In this document: piece after piece, positions 17,306 to 25,647 of the stretch
How positions within the stretch are numbered: position 1 is the first letter of the stretch
Layout of the letters: every line of letters begins with the position of its first letter
DNA from: Bacillus mycoides
GTDB lineage: Bacteria; Bacillota; Bacilli; Bacillales; Bacillaceae_G
Direction: 5' to 3'
NCBI RefSeq assembly: GCF_018742245.1
Contig: NZ_CP036132.1
Coordinates: 4,583,001-4,647,000 of the forward strand
Length of the DNA: 64,000 nucleotides
Made by a program: the position numbers and the translations under genes
The notes under the pieces: generated by a model
What the model saw: the letters and a program-made list of their open reading frames with translations, nothing else
The model's database searches: none
What the model was told of the DNA's origin: nothing

Positions 17306-17974
17306 CTACGACTCCCAAGTAATATTCATTTCTTCAAACGACTCTTTACTCACTTCCAACCCTTCGCTATCATTTGTTCCAATCATCGCTACCTCCTCTT
17401 TAGACAACAAAATTTCCTCGTTTGGATTTTGGATTTTTCTCTCATAGACTAATTGTAAAAGATCTATTTGCGCCTCTGTCATTTCATACTCTTCTTCCAA
17501 TCTTTCAATTGCAGATTCCGTATCAAGTAATGGGATTTCTAATAAGAATCCACCGTTCTCTTCCATCTCTTCAAATGAATCGATTGAATATGCACCGTTA
17601 TCATCAATCCAAAATGCTGTCGTAATGAAAGGCACTGTTTCCCCCTCTACCTCTTCTAGTAAGTATTGGAGTGCTTCCTCTTTAGCAATGTCTACTACTT
17701 CCGAAGGCGCCCCTTCAAAATAATTTGCCGCATCAATCCACTCGTCAATTCGCTCACTATTCACATCTTGAAGACATACGATTGTGTACTTCGGATGAAA
17801 GGTAATTGTACCTCTTCCGCCTTGACTATCTTGCACACTATAGTTAAAACCATCCCACGAACTTTCATGTGAGAAATCAGGAGCATGTGCTACAAAAATT
17901 GCATCTGCAATCGATCTTAAAATACATCCTTTCCATAGTTGTTCTTTACTTATATGAAAGTTATATTTACTCAT
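17306..17974 (-). CDS. Hypothetical acidic protein
   Basis: A 222-residue, strongly acidic soluble protein that I do not recognise. The N-terminal half has a mixed strand pattern with WDGFNYSVQDSQGGRGTITFHPKY. The C-terminal half is Glu-rich and helical (LEEEYEMTEAQIDLLQLVYERK). Start: ATG 17974 has a strong GGGGGAAG site; the frame is open to 18025 without one. It is flanked by terminators on both sides and thus monocistronic. Confidence 0.75.
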   Translation of the reverse strand: MSKYNFHISKEQLWKGCILRSIADAIFVAHAPDFSHESSWDGFNYSVQDSQGGRGTITFHPKYTIVCLQDVNSERIDEWIDAANYFEGAPSEVVDIAKEEALQYLLEEVEGETVPFITTAFWIDDNGAYSIDSFEEMEENGGFLLEIPLLDTESAIERLEEEYEMTEAQIDLLQLVYERKIQNPNEEILLSKEEVAMIGTNDSEGLEVSKESFEEMNITWES

Positions 17975-18061
17975 TCTCTTCCCCCGCATATATATGTTTT
18001 TGAATATTATCTTTCGACTTCTCATTCCTTGTAAAGTACTTTTTCATTATCTAAAAATAGT

Positions 18062-18091
18062 AAAAGCATCCTTTATATGAAGGATGCTTTT
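18062..18091 (-). terminator. Terminator of the nucleotidyltransferase gene
   Basis: AAAAGCATCCTT pairs with AAGGATGCTTTT across a short loop, after the stop of the minus-strand gene at 18101. Confidence 0.88.
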
Positions 18092-18100
18092 ACTATCCAC

Positions 18101-18895
18101 CTACCACTTCTCCCTGCACTCTTCAATCACACTAAGTAAATACCGCTTCGTCATATCAGCCCGTCTCCAACTAGAGAGCTTTCGCTTTTCCTTTGGATTA
18201 TGCCGTATTCGCTCTACTTCTCTTAATAAAGGCTCCCACTTATGAGAGTAAAGTTCCAACATGTATTGCAATCCTCTATCTTTTGAAACGATTGTTTTAT
18301 GATCTAACGTATATAAAATACGTCCCATCGTAACGACAGCTGATTCTACCCATTCTTCTATGAAAAATAAATAAGGACGCTTCGCTTTTTCAAGCCAGTA
18401 ATGTTCTACGTTATATTTCATTGTATTTACTACATCGTCCCATCTTATTTGAAAGGGAAGGTCTTCTGCTTCTTTCCCGACAACTGTAATGCCTTGGTTT
18501 TTCAATGTCCACCATGTTACCGCGTTAATATCCCAATGACCAATATCAGCCTTACCATCTGCACAATACACGTACTCATTGATTTCATGATTGTATTTCC
18601 CTAAGTCATCAAGCGGAATATACATACCATCCATTCTTTTACCCAACGTACTTTTCCTAAGTTTTTTATGCAGCTCTATAATTTGCTGTTTTTCAGCTTT
18701 ATTCACGGAATCACTTATTACCGTAACAAAATCCACATCGCTCGTTTCTATATGAAATGCTCCTAGCGCGATTGATCCGTAAATGTATACCCCGACTATT
18801 TTTTCATCCGAAAAAATTTCTTTTAATTCTACTATGTACTGCTCCATTAACTGTTTCACTTCTCCTGGTAAAGCATGTTTTATTCCATTCTCCAC
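18101..18895 (-). CDS. AadA-like nucleotidyltransferase (aminoglycoside adenylyltransferase fold)
   Basis: A 264-residue protein with the nucleotidyltransferase motif GS-x10-DxD: YGSIALGAF (G40-S41) followed by D53 and D55 in TSDVDF, and a DUF4111-type helical C-terminal domain (RADMTKRYLLSVIEEC). This is the layout of ANT(3'')/ANT(9) enzymes, which adenylylate streptomycin or spectinomycin. The start is GTG 18895, with GGAGGG upstream. It is a chromosomal gene in a conserved block with no mobile element next to it, so it may be intrinsic. Drug modification is unproven. Confidence 0.8.
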   Translation of the reverse strand: MENGIKHALPGEVKQLMEQYIVELKEIFSDEKIVGVYIYGSIALGAFHIETSDVDFVTVISDSVNKAEKQQIIELHKKLRKSTLGKRMDGMYIPLDDLGKYNHEINEYVYCADGKADIGHWDINAVTWWTLKNQGITVVGKEAEDLPFQIRWDDVVNTMKYNVEHYWLEKAKRPYLFFIEEWVESAVVTMGRILYTLDHKTIVSKDRGLQYMLELYSHKWEPLLREVERIRHNPKEKRKLSSWRRADMTKRYLLSVIEECREKW

Positions 18896-18910
18896 GTCGA
18901 TCCCTCCAAT

Positions 18911-18942
18911 AAAAAAAGCCTTCGCAAATTCGCAAAGGCTTC
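18911..18942 (-). terminator. Terminator of yuzD
   Basis: AAGCCTT and AAGGCTT with GCG/CGC inner pairs, then T7 on the minus strand. It directly follows the yuzD stop. Confidence 0.85.
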
Positions 18943-18947
18943 CTGAT

Positions 18948-19256
18948 TTATAAATATTTCTCGATTTCTTCGTAAACATCCTTCAAACGAGGATTTCCTT
19001 CTCCAACAATTTCTCCATTTACAAGAACGACTGGATAAAATAAATCTTCCTCCACTACTCGCTCTGCGAATGTTTTTTTATCTTCATCTTCTTGTTCTTC
19101 TTGAAAATCAATATACTCAAACTTAAATTTATTTTCTTGTCCTTCATATTTACGACCAATCGCCGCTTGTAACCACTCAAACGTTTCTGTTGAAGATGGC
19201 ATTCCAACGCAGCTCGCACAAATTACTTTCGTCCCATACACTTGAACATTAACCAT
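18948..19256 (-). CDS. yuzD: YuzD thioredoxin-like protein (DUF1462)
   Basis: A 102-residue protein with a thioredoxin-type start, VQVYGTKVICASCVGMPSS, holding a CxxC pair (C13, C16). It has VVLVNGEIVGEGNPRLKDVYEEI at the end, which matches the DUF1462/YuzD family. A disulfide or metal role is likely; the partner is unknown. ATG 19256 has a GGGGGAG site, and the frame to 19319 is open without support. It is divergent from yutI, as in B. subtilis. Confidence 0.88.
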   Translation of the reverse strand: MVNVQVYGTKVICASCVGMPSSTETFEWLQAAIGRKYEGQENKFKFEYIDFQEEQEDEDKKTFAERVVEEDLFYPVVLVNGEIVGEGNPRLKDVYEEIEKYL

Positions 19257-19462
19257 TTCTTCTCCCCCACTTCTCGTTCTAACAGTATATTCAGATGTCT
19301 TATTGCATAAGCACATCATTTTACAAACTTATTCCATACCCCTATACTGAAAAAACACGTTGTATACATGATAAAATATTTCGACAATAAAACAAGAACA
19401 GAAAAAATAGATTTTCCCCTCTATCTTGATTATAATAAAACTGATGAAAGGAGTCGATAAAA

Positions 19463-19699
19463 ATGGAAAACCCACATATGCAAGAACAAGTATTAGAAGT
19501 ATTAGATAAATTACGTCCATTCTTACTTCGCGATGGCGGAGACGTTGAATTAGTAGACATTGAAGAAGGTATCGTAAAACTACGCCTTATGGGTGCATGC
19601 GGAAGCTGCCCAAGTTCTACAATCACACTAAAAGCTGGTATCGAACGCGCACTACTTGAAGAAGTACCAGGCGTTATTGAAGTAGAACAAGTATTTTAA
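19463..19699 (+). CDS. yutI: Nfu-type iron-sulfur scaffold (YutI)
   Basis: A 78-residue single NifU C-terminal domain. The cluster-binding CxxC pair is C46/C49 in [10 protein letters not shown]. Nfu proteins hold a [4Fe-4S] cluster between two subunits and hand it to clients such as lipoyl synthase, also encoded in this window. ATG 19463 follows GAAAGGAG. Two to three copies of an intergenic repeat and a terminator follow the gene. Confidence 0.93.
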   Translation: MENPHMQEQVLEVLDKLRPFLLRDGGDVELVDIEEGIVKLRLMGACGSCPSSTITLKAGIERALLEEVPGVIEVEQVF

Positions 19700-19702
19700 T
19701 TT

Positions 19703-19970
19703 AAAAGCGGAAGCGGCTCATTCAGAACAGAAGGTCATTGGAGCTCCTGACGAAGAGGCGCTTTTTGCCTCACAGGAAGGCGCGAAATGGCCGACTGTTC
19801 TAGCCGCTGGAGCTAGATAACATCTAAAAGCGGAAGCGGCTCGTTCAAAATGTGAGGGGGATGGAGCTTCTGACATAGAGGCGCTTTTTGCCTCGGCGGA
19901 AGAAGCGAAGCCACCGAACATTTTAGCCGCTGGAGCTAGACATTATCTAAAAGCAGAAGCGGCTCGTTCA
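19703..19970 (+). repeat. Two and a fraction tandem copies of a cloverleaf-like intergenic repeat
   Basis: Copies at 19703-19817 and 19826-19940, with a truncated third at 19949-19970. Each begins AAAAGCGGAAGCGGCTC, contains GAGGCGCTTTTTGCCTC and ends AGCCGCTGGAGCTAGA. The outer GCGGCT/AGCCGC, a middle AGAACAG/CTGTTCT (copy 1) or AAAATGT/ACATTTT (copy 2), and the inner GAGGC/GCCTC can all pair. Related copies lie at 42741, 51822, 53592 and 62466. It is probably one of the catalogued bcr repeats of the B. cereus group; I cannot say which. Confidence 0.85.
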
Positions 19971-19981
19971 AAGCTACTTCT

Positions 19982-20013
19982 AAAAAAAGAGACCATATTT
20001 GGTCTCTTTTTTT
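19982..20013 (+). terminator. Terminator downstream of yutI and its repeats
   Basis: AAAAAAAGAGACC and GGTCTCTTTTTTT form a perfect long stem. Confidence 0.88.
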
Positions 20014-20149
20014 GTACGCAAACAAAACATACTCCCCTACACTATTAACATCATAAAACAAAATTGGAAATCCTTCTCAAAAAATGCGATAATTAATATA
20101 TAGTGAATCGTTCACACATATAAAGCGAAAAACATAGGGGGGACGACGT

Positions 20150-20365
20150 ATGCCAAAAATAGGGAGTACTTTTGTAACAATTCAAGAATTAGAACAGAAA
20201 AAAGAATATTTATTAAGTCTTTCACCCGTTATACCGACATGGAATACGAGCTATCAATTTTTATTTAAAGAAATACAACAAGAATTATTAAAAAAGGTAA
20301 ATGAAAAAATTGAAAGACACCACATTATTTTAACTATATGTACAGATCAAAAAGTAGGAGCATAG
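20150..20365 (+). CDS. Small hypothetical protein
   Basis: A 71-residue protein with a strong SD (AGGGGGGA) 7 nt before ATG 20150 and its own terminator. It is mostly helical with a Lys/Glu-rich middle (KEIQQELLKKVNEKIERHH), without a signal peptide or cysteine motif; one Cys is near the end. I do not recognise the family. A coding role is supported by SD quality and isolation rather than by similarity. Confidence 0.65.
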   Translation: MPKIGSTFVTIQELEQKKEYLLSLSPVIPTWNTSYQFLFKEIQQELLKKVNEKIERHHIILTICTDQKVGA

Positions 20366-20408
20366 CTTCTTATTATATAAAGATAGACACGGGTATCTTT
20401 TGTGGTAT

Positions 20409-20439
20409 AAAAAAGAGACCTCAATTGGCCTCTTTTTTA
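20409..20439. terminator. Terminator shared by the 71-residue gene and yutH
   Basis: AAAAAGAG, CTC and matching GGC and CTCTTTTT form an imperfect stem with T-runs on both outer sides, between convergent genes. Confidence 0.8.
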
Positions 20440-20444
20440 TACTT

Positions 20445-21446
20445 TTAAGATAGCCAATCTAATTTCCTAATGCCTAACTTATCAACTGGTAAACGAAATG
20501 ACTCGTAAAAATGATTCATAAATTGCTCAGTGCGCTTCACATCATGTAAAATAATTTCTAAACGAGCTCTATATATGCCTTTTTGTTCTTCGTTTCCTGT
20601 TTGATAGTATCGTTCAACCGTTTCAAAGTAGTGAAGCGGGAACAGAAGCCTTGCGAATAATAAGCGCCAACCAAATGAAGAGAGCGAATAATTACGTTCA
20701 TAATCTGTAATGAATTGAACTACCGTTTGCTCCCAATCTTTCTTTTTCTCTATCATCATATAGCGAATACATTCTGCTATATCCCTACTTGGGTGATCAT
20801 ATACCCAATCAAAAGGAAGTTTTAAGCGCTTCGTTTGATGCCATAATAGAGGTGTAAATCGTTCTTGGCAAATTGTTGCTGCGTCAGTTATTTGTGGTGT
20901 ATCGTCCATTTCTGTATCGACAACATATTGAATTGCATTTTCTGCAACTCCTAAGTAATACGGGAAGGATTCAATAAACAATTGATCGAATACGTCTGAA
21001 GGATGATTCATCACTTGCGATTGCCAAAACCTTTCTAATTGGTCGAGCCTTTTTTCCCATAATGCTTTCCATTCGCCAATGCGGCTTAATTGCTCAACTT
21101 CTTCTGGAAAGAATGCACCACGTTTATGGAAGATAGAAAGCTCACTTCCTAATGATGTAGCATGTCGCTCTAACATACGCATACCTTTTAATAAGCAGTA
21201 ATTTTTTTCTTCTATCTCACTTACATGGTAGCCGTGTATAGTCGGAACGAAAGTCGCAACAGTTATATCCCCTTGCTGGTTCATATAATCACTGAGCTTT
21301 TTCATCTCTACAAGTACTTCTTCCTCCATTTCTCCAATTGGAACAAGTACATAAATTTTGTTGCGAATCCAAAAGCTTTTATAGGGGCCAAGGGGGATTA
21401 ATTCTTTAACATGCATGTGATAATGCTCATAAATATGCTGAATCAT
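20445..21446 (-). CDS. yutH: YutH-like spore coat protein (CotS/YutH kinase fold)
   Basis: A 333-residue protein of the CotS/YutH/YsxE family, which has an aminoglycoside phosphotransferase-like fold and localises to the spore coat, with expression in the mother cell. Typical features are LGPYKSFWIRNKIYVLVP at the N-terminus, LGVAENAIQYVVD and LPFDWVYDHPSRDIAECIRYM in the middle. The usual catalytic HGD is absent, as in YutH, so kinase activity is doubtful. ATG 21446 has AGGTGG at 8 nt. It is divergent from yutG. Confidence 0.9.
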   Translation of the reverse strand: MIQHIYEHYHMHVKELIPLGPYKSFWIRNKIYVLVPIGEMEEEVLVEMKKLSDYMNQQGDITVATFVPTIHGYHVSEIEEKNYCLLKGMRMLERHATSLGSELSIFHKRGAFFPEEVEQLSRIGEWKALWEKRLDQLERFWQSQVMNHPSDVFDQLFIESFPYYLGVAENAIQYVVDTEMDDTPQITDAATICQERFTPLLWHQTKRLKLPFDWVYDHPSRDIAECIRYMMIEKKKDWEQTVVQFITDYERNYSLSSFGWRLLFARLLFPLHYFETVERYYQTGNEEQKGIYRARLEIILHDVKRTEQFMNHFYESFRLPVDKLGIRKLDWLS

Positions 21447-21566
21447 CGCAGTCGCCACCTATGGTTTTTCTTTATATATATGAGCTTGTGCTCGCCTTTC
21501 ATTCCTATGCACATGATAAAGCAACGAAACGTATACAAATACTAAAAAGAAAAAAAGGTGATAAAC

Positions 21567-22058
21567 ATGAAAGACTCAAATCAACTACAAGAAAGAGCAT
21601 TACAACTATTACAAGAACGCGGTGTAACAATTGACGATATTGCTGAACTTGTTCATTTTCTTCAAAAGAAATACCATTCAAATTTAGAGATGTCAGAATG
21701 TCGCTATAACGTTGAGCGTGTACTATCAAAACGAGAAGTACAAAACGCACTGATTACAGGCATTGAACTTGATGTCCTTGCTGAAAAGGGAATGTTAAGC
21801 GCGCCGTTACAAGATATCGTAAAACGCGATGAAGGACTATATGGAATCGATGAAGTCATCGCACTTTCAATCGTTAACGTGTACGGTTCTATCGGTTTCA
21901 CGAACTTTGGATATATCGATAAGTTAAAACCAGGTATTTTAGAATACTTAAATGATAAATCAACTGGAAAGGTGCACACCTTCCTTGATGATATCGTTGG
22001 CGGAATCGCTGCCGCTGCTTCAAGCCGTTTAGCGCACCGTGCTGAGCATTCAGAGTAA
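21567..22058 (+). CDS. yutG: PgpA-type phosphatidylglycerophosphatase (YutG)
   Basis: A 163-residue soluble protein of the PgpA family: an N-terminal helical region, then GLYGIDEVIALSIVNVYGSIGFTNFGYIDK and the C-terminal TFLDDIVGGIAAAASSRLAH, whose DD pair is typical. The family removes phosphate from phosphatidylglycerophosphate; the Bacillus form lacks the membrane segments of E. coli PgpA. ATG 21567 follows AAAAAGGTG. It ends in a terminator shared with a convergent GNAT gene. Confidence 0.9.
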   Translation: MKDSNQLQERALQLLQERGVTIDDIAELVHFLQKKYHSNLEMSECRYNVERVLSKREVQNALITGIELDVLAEKGMLSAPLQDIVKRDEGLYGIDEVIALSIVNVYGSIGFTNFGYIDKLKPGILEYLNDKSTGKVHTFLDDIVGGIAAAASSRLAHRAEHSE

Positions 22059-22065
22059 CGTGTCT

Positions 22066-22096
22066 AGGCCGTCAGTTTCATACTGACGGCCTTTCA
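22066..22096. terminator. Bidirectional terminator overlapping the GNAT stop codon
   Basis: AGGCCGTCAGT (22066-22076) and ACTGACGGCCT (22082-22092) form a perfect 11-bp stem. The convergent GNAT gene's last codons are part of it. Confidence 0.88.
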
Positions 22097-22557
22097 TATT
22101 CCATAAGCATAAATTCTCTTCCACGGCTCCAAAAAACAGGCCCTACTTGAAATCCAATATTTTTATATAGCCTAATCGCTCTCTTATTGAATGTCGCTAC
22201 GCTCAGTCGAAACATTTTCGAATTCAATTCCTCAGTAGCAAATGCTATTCCCGCTTGAAAAAATATTTCCCCCATCCCTTTCCCTGTCAAATCCGGCTTC
22301 ATTCCAAGTCCGATATCTACAACATCTTCTCCCTCATATAAATTGGCATCTCTTCCGCCCGGAACTTGTGCATTTTCTCCAAAACAAAAATAGCCGATAA
22401 ATTCTCCATTCTCTCCGCAACAACCGTAATACGTCCCATCTAGCAACTCTTCTATTACTTCAGCATCTCCTGAAAAGCTATATAAATTGTACGATTCCTC
22501 ATACGTCCACATATTTATCTCATTCGCTTCTTCCTCTGTTAATTTATGTATTTCCAT
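22078..22557 (-). CDS. GNAT-family N-acetyltransferase
   Basis: A 159-residue acetyltransferase. The acetyl-CoA loop is seen as VVDIGLGMKPDLTGKGMGEIFFQAGIAFA (about residues 84-112), and the C-terminal YKNIGFQVGPVFWSRGREFMLMEYER has the usual N-x-GF turn of RimJ/RimL-like members. The substrate is not predictable. The ATG at 22557 follows GAGAGGAA. It is convergent with yutG and shares its terminator. Confidence 0.88.
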   Translation of the reverse strand: MEIHKLTEEEANEINMWTYEESYNLYSFSGDAEVIEELLDGTYYGCCGENGEFIGYFCFGENAQVPGGRDANLYEGEDVVDIGLGMKPDLTGKGMGEIFFQAGIAFATEELNSKMFRLSVATFNKRAIRLYKNIGFQVGPVFWSRGREFMLMEYERPSV

Positions 22558-22684
22558 TCCTCTCGCTCCTCATCAAATATTCTATATATATTTACTCATT
22601 CATTTTTCACATTCACTTTCCCTCTAATTACAATATGCATAATTACATGCGCACACCCATTTAAAAAATGCTAAAATTTATTTG

Positions 22685-22808
22685 AATCGCTGTTGTTACA
22701 CTTCTTGATTAAGAAAGACCGTTAACCGGAAAATTAACGTCTTATCAAATTCAAGCAATTGGCACATGTTGTCATCATGAAAGACACTCGAAAGAGTGTC
22801 TTTTTTTC
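22685..22808 (+). ncRNA. Possible small RNA upstream of the small membrane peptide
   Basis: A TGCTAAAAT (extended -10 type) element at about 22670 is followed by a hairpin, GACCGTTAA with TTAACGTC (about 22719-22743), and a strong intrinsic terminator, AGACACTC (22782-22789) with GAGTGTCT (22794-22801) and T7. No ORF with an SD site lies between. This is the pattern of a short stand-alone transcript of about 120 nt. It could instead be the untranslated remnant of a lost gene. Confidence 0.35.
22780..22808 (+). terminator. Intrinsic terminator of the putative small RNA
   Basis: A perfect 8-bp GC-balanced stem with a 4-nt loop and T7. Confidence 0.85.
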
Positions 22809-22923
22809 TATACCTGAGAAGGACCTGCTCATTTACAAAATAAATGCATAAATTAATATAACTCTTAAACACATTATTCCCTTTCTATATGTTGCGGCGT
22901 TCGTTGCGACAGATTCGGATAAT

Positions 22924-22952
22924 AAAAAGCACTCCAGCCAGAGTGCTTTTTA
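22924..22952 (+). terminator. Terminator just upstream of the 28-residue ORF
   Basis: AAAAAGCACTC (22924-22934) pairs with GAGTGCTTTTT (22941-22951) across CAGCCA. It precedes the small ORF by 25 nt, so it could act as an attenuator for it. Confidence 0.8.
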
Positions 22953-22976
22953 CTTTCAAACAAGGAGGTTACATAT

Positions 22977-23063
22977 ATGGATAGTACTCTTGTATTTAAC
23001 TTTGGTATCGGTATTGTCATCATTTTATTCGTCTTCTTTGTACTTTGTATGAGCGGAGTATAG
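22977..23063 (+). CDS. 28-residue hydrophobic peptide
   Basis: ATG 22977 has a perfect AAGGAGG site 7 nt upstream. The product starts MDSTLVFNFG, has one membrane segment (GIVIILFVFFVLC) and ends MSGV. It resembles in style the many tiny membrane proteins of Bacilli, often sporulation-linked, but I recognise no family. A T-run hairpin stands just before its SD site. It is convergent with the ABC permease, with 7 bp between stops. Confidence 0.6.
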   Translation: MDSTLVFNFGIGIVIILFVFFVLCMSGV

Positions 23064-23070
23064 TAATCTT

Positions 23071-25647
23071 TTATGCTGATAACTCCTTTAAAGTGTCACT
23101 CAATTTAAACTTTCTTAATTGTAATGAAGCAATCATTGCTGCTCCTGCTCCGAGTATAATGCTAGCTAGTGCCAATATTAAAACTTGATTATACGGAATG
23201 ATAATAACCGTTAACTCTAAGCTTGATAACACAATATAACTAAATACAATTCCACCTAAAACCCCAATACAACCAGCTATCGCTCCAAGTAAAGTGCCCT
23301 CTAATAAAACAATCCGTCTCATTTGCTTCGGAATAGCTCCTACCGCACGAATCATACTAATTTCAGCACGTCTTTCATGTAAACTTGCAACAATTGCATT
23401 CATTAGTCCTATACCTGAAATAATAAAAACGATTACAACTAATAAGCGAATTAACATCATCATTTGCGATAATAACTGCTCCTGCTCCTTCAATAAATCG
23501 TAGCTGTTAATAACCTCTACGTTATCTTTATTATTTGTAATTTGTTTTACTTGTTTCTTAATCTCTTCAAATGATTGATTAGAATTTGTCATAATTTGAA
23601 TCGCTTCATATCCTTGTACATGAAACTTATCTCGGGCCCATTGTTCATTCACAAAAATATCTGATCCTCTTAGCCTTAATCCTTGCTCAATAATCGAAAC
23701 GACTTTAATCGTTTGTTTTTCTTTCCCTTTCCCTTGTACTTCAATCGTATCATGTAACTGAATCCCTAAATTTTTAGCCGTTTCTTTCGTAACGACTCCT
23801 TCACCATCTTGTAATGGCTTATTTAAATTTTGCCCTGAAATCACTTTTGCCTTCGTTACTTTCTGATACGCTACAATATCATTACCTATAACTTCCATTG
23901 AGTCATAGTTAAGATTATTTTTTTTCACATGTTCATACCATTCTTGATTAGCTTTTTTAAAGTCATAATTTATAAGTTTTGCTGTGAAATCAGTAGCATT
24001 CCCTACACTTGCTTCTACACCGGCAACTTTTTTAATCTTCTCCATCCAACTAAACGGTAGAACCTCAATTCCTTGCGACTCCATCGGTACACGTACTACT
24101 AAATCCGCTGGTAAATGCTTTTGTAATCCTTTCTTCGTACCTTCATACATAGAGTTTACATACATTGTTCCAACAAGTGCTAACATAAAACCAAATGCTA
24201 ATATAGCAACAGACACAGCTGCCTTATTCCGATAACGAATTACATTCCGGCTACTAATCGTCGTTTCAATTCGTAATATCATTTGAAACGGTTTTGCAAT
24301 CACTGGTGCTATCATACGAATAAATAACGGAATCGCAAATAACAAACCAACTGCAAATAAAAGTGCTCCAATCGCACTTGGATTAAAACCGATATACTGT
24401 TCTAATACGTTACCTGCTAGTCCAATAACAGTACCAACAATTAAAATACTAAGGCTAAAAGCACTCCATCTCTTTTCTTTTTTCTCATTACTAGGAAGAC
24501 CTGGCCGAAGTGCTTGAACTGGTGGAATCTTTCTAACCATGAAAGCTGGTATAATGGCACCTATGATAGACATAACAATCCCTAGTAAAAACGTAATGAA
24601 TAAAATCTCACCTGAAATCGAGAATGATGCTTTCCCTGCACCCTCAATATTCACCCATTTGTTAATAAATGATGCTGCAATTGTTTGCGTACCTGCTCCA
24701 AGAAGGACCCCTGCTAGTGATCCGATTGCCCCAATACATAAAGCCTCTAATAAAACGACTAATATAATTTGATTTGGATTACTACCAAGTGCACGTAATA
24801 ATGCCCATTGCTTAAATCGACTTCTGACAGATAAGAAGAAACTTCCCATTATTAAAAGGGCTACAACAAATAAGGCAATACCACCTAAACTAAAAATCAA
24901 TGGCTTCATTACATTTAGTCGTTCAAATGCCTTATCTACATAAGTACGTTGGTCCACCTTTATATTTTCAATCTTTTTATGTACATCAAAAGCAATTGCT
25001 TTTTTCACATTTACATCTTGTACTTTCACTTGAACGAGATTGAATTGATTTGGTAAATTTAATTCTTTTTGAAGCCAATGGATTGGAAAATAAGCACTAT
25101 GCCCCATTGACGCCATTAACGGTGGATTTAAAATACCGACAACTTTCACAGCCTTTTCACCATGCGGCGGGAATGGTAGTTTAATCATATCTCCTACTCG
25201 TATATTTTCACGGTCTGTATACCCTTTTGTCAGTGCTACTTCAGCCCCTTCTTTCGGATATCGACCTTCTAATATTTTATAAGAATGCATTTCTGGAGAA
25301 TCTTGCTCAACACCCCAATAGGATGGCTTTCCCGATAACTCTTTATAATTTGGAAAAGGATAAGGTATAAGTACTTTCGATATTTTTTCAGCATTTTCTA
25401 AGCCATCTATTCCTTTTAAACTTTCATTATTTAAATACATATCATTTTTTATATAGCCAAATTGTAAATTATAATCTCCATACCGACTTACCACTTGTTC
25501 TTTCACACTTTGCTCTACTGATTGATTGCCTAGTAATAACATCGTCGCTAACATAACACCTAAAGCTGCACCGAGGGCAATCAACATATTTCGCAACCAA
25601 TTTTGTTTCATCGATTTTATCGCATACTTAATTACCCATCGCATCAC
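23071..25647 (-). CDS. ABC transporter permease, FtsX/MacB type, with two FtsX domains
   Basis: An 858-residue permease: an N-terminal membrane segment (about residues 20-42), a large extracytoplasmic domain, three helices at about 250-370 (first FtsX domain), a central pair of helices at about 395-445, a second N-terminal-like helix near 480 (NKAAVSVAILAFGFMLALVG), a second outer domain and three helices at the end. This is the 10-helix form seen in lipoprotein-release or peptide/antibiotic exporters. Its start overlaps the end of the ATPase gene by 20 bp, and AGGAGG lies before GTG 25647/ATG 25644. The substrate is unknown. Confidence 0.9.
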   Translation of the reverse strand: MMRWVIKYAIKSMKQNWLRNMLIALGAALGVMLATMLLLGNQSVEQSVKEQVVSRYGDYNLQFGYIKNDMYLNNESLKGIDGLENAEKISKVLIPYPFPNYKELSGKPSYWGVEQDSPEMHSYKILEGRYPKEGAEVALTKGYTDRENIRVGDMIKLPFPPHGEKAVKVVGILNPPLMASMGHSAYFPIHWLQKELNLPNQFNLVQVKVQDVNVKKAIAFDVHKKIENIKVDQRTYVDKAFERLNVMKPLIFSLGGIALFVVALLIMGSFFLSVRSRFKQWALLRALGSNPNQIILVVLLEALCIGAIGSLAGVLLGAGTQTIAASFINKWVNIEGAGKASFSISGEILFITFLLGIVMSIIGAIIPAFMVRKIPPVQALRPGLPSNEKKEKRWSAFSLSILIVGTVIGLAGNVLEQYIGFNPSAIGALLFAVGLLFAIPLFIRMIAPVIAKPFQMILRIETTISSRNVIRYRNKAAVSVAILAFGFMLALVGTMYVNSMYEGTKKGLQKHLPADLVVRVPMESQGIEVLPFSWMEKIKKVAGVEASVGNATDFTAKLINYDFKKANQEWYEHVKKNNLNYDSMEVIGNDIVAYQKVTKAKVISGQNLNKPLQDGEGVVTKETAKNLGIQLHDTIEVQGKGKEKQTIKVVSIIEQGLRLRGSDIFVNEQWARDKFHVQGYEAIQIMTNSNQSFEEIKKQVKQITNNKDNVEVINSYDLLKEQEQLLSQMMMLIRLLVVIVFIISGIGLMNAIVASLHERRAEISMIRAVGAIPKQMRRIVLLEGTLLGAIAGCIGVLGGIVFSYIVLSSLELTVIIIPYNQVLILALASIILGAGAAMIASLQLRKFKLSDTLKELSA

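Noticed and set aside
18101..18895. Acquired resistance cassette
   Set aside because: No integrase, attC-like site or IS flanks the gene; the neighbours keep the Bacillus order (yuzD, yutI).
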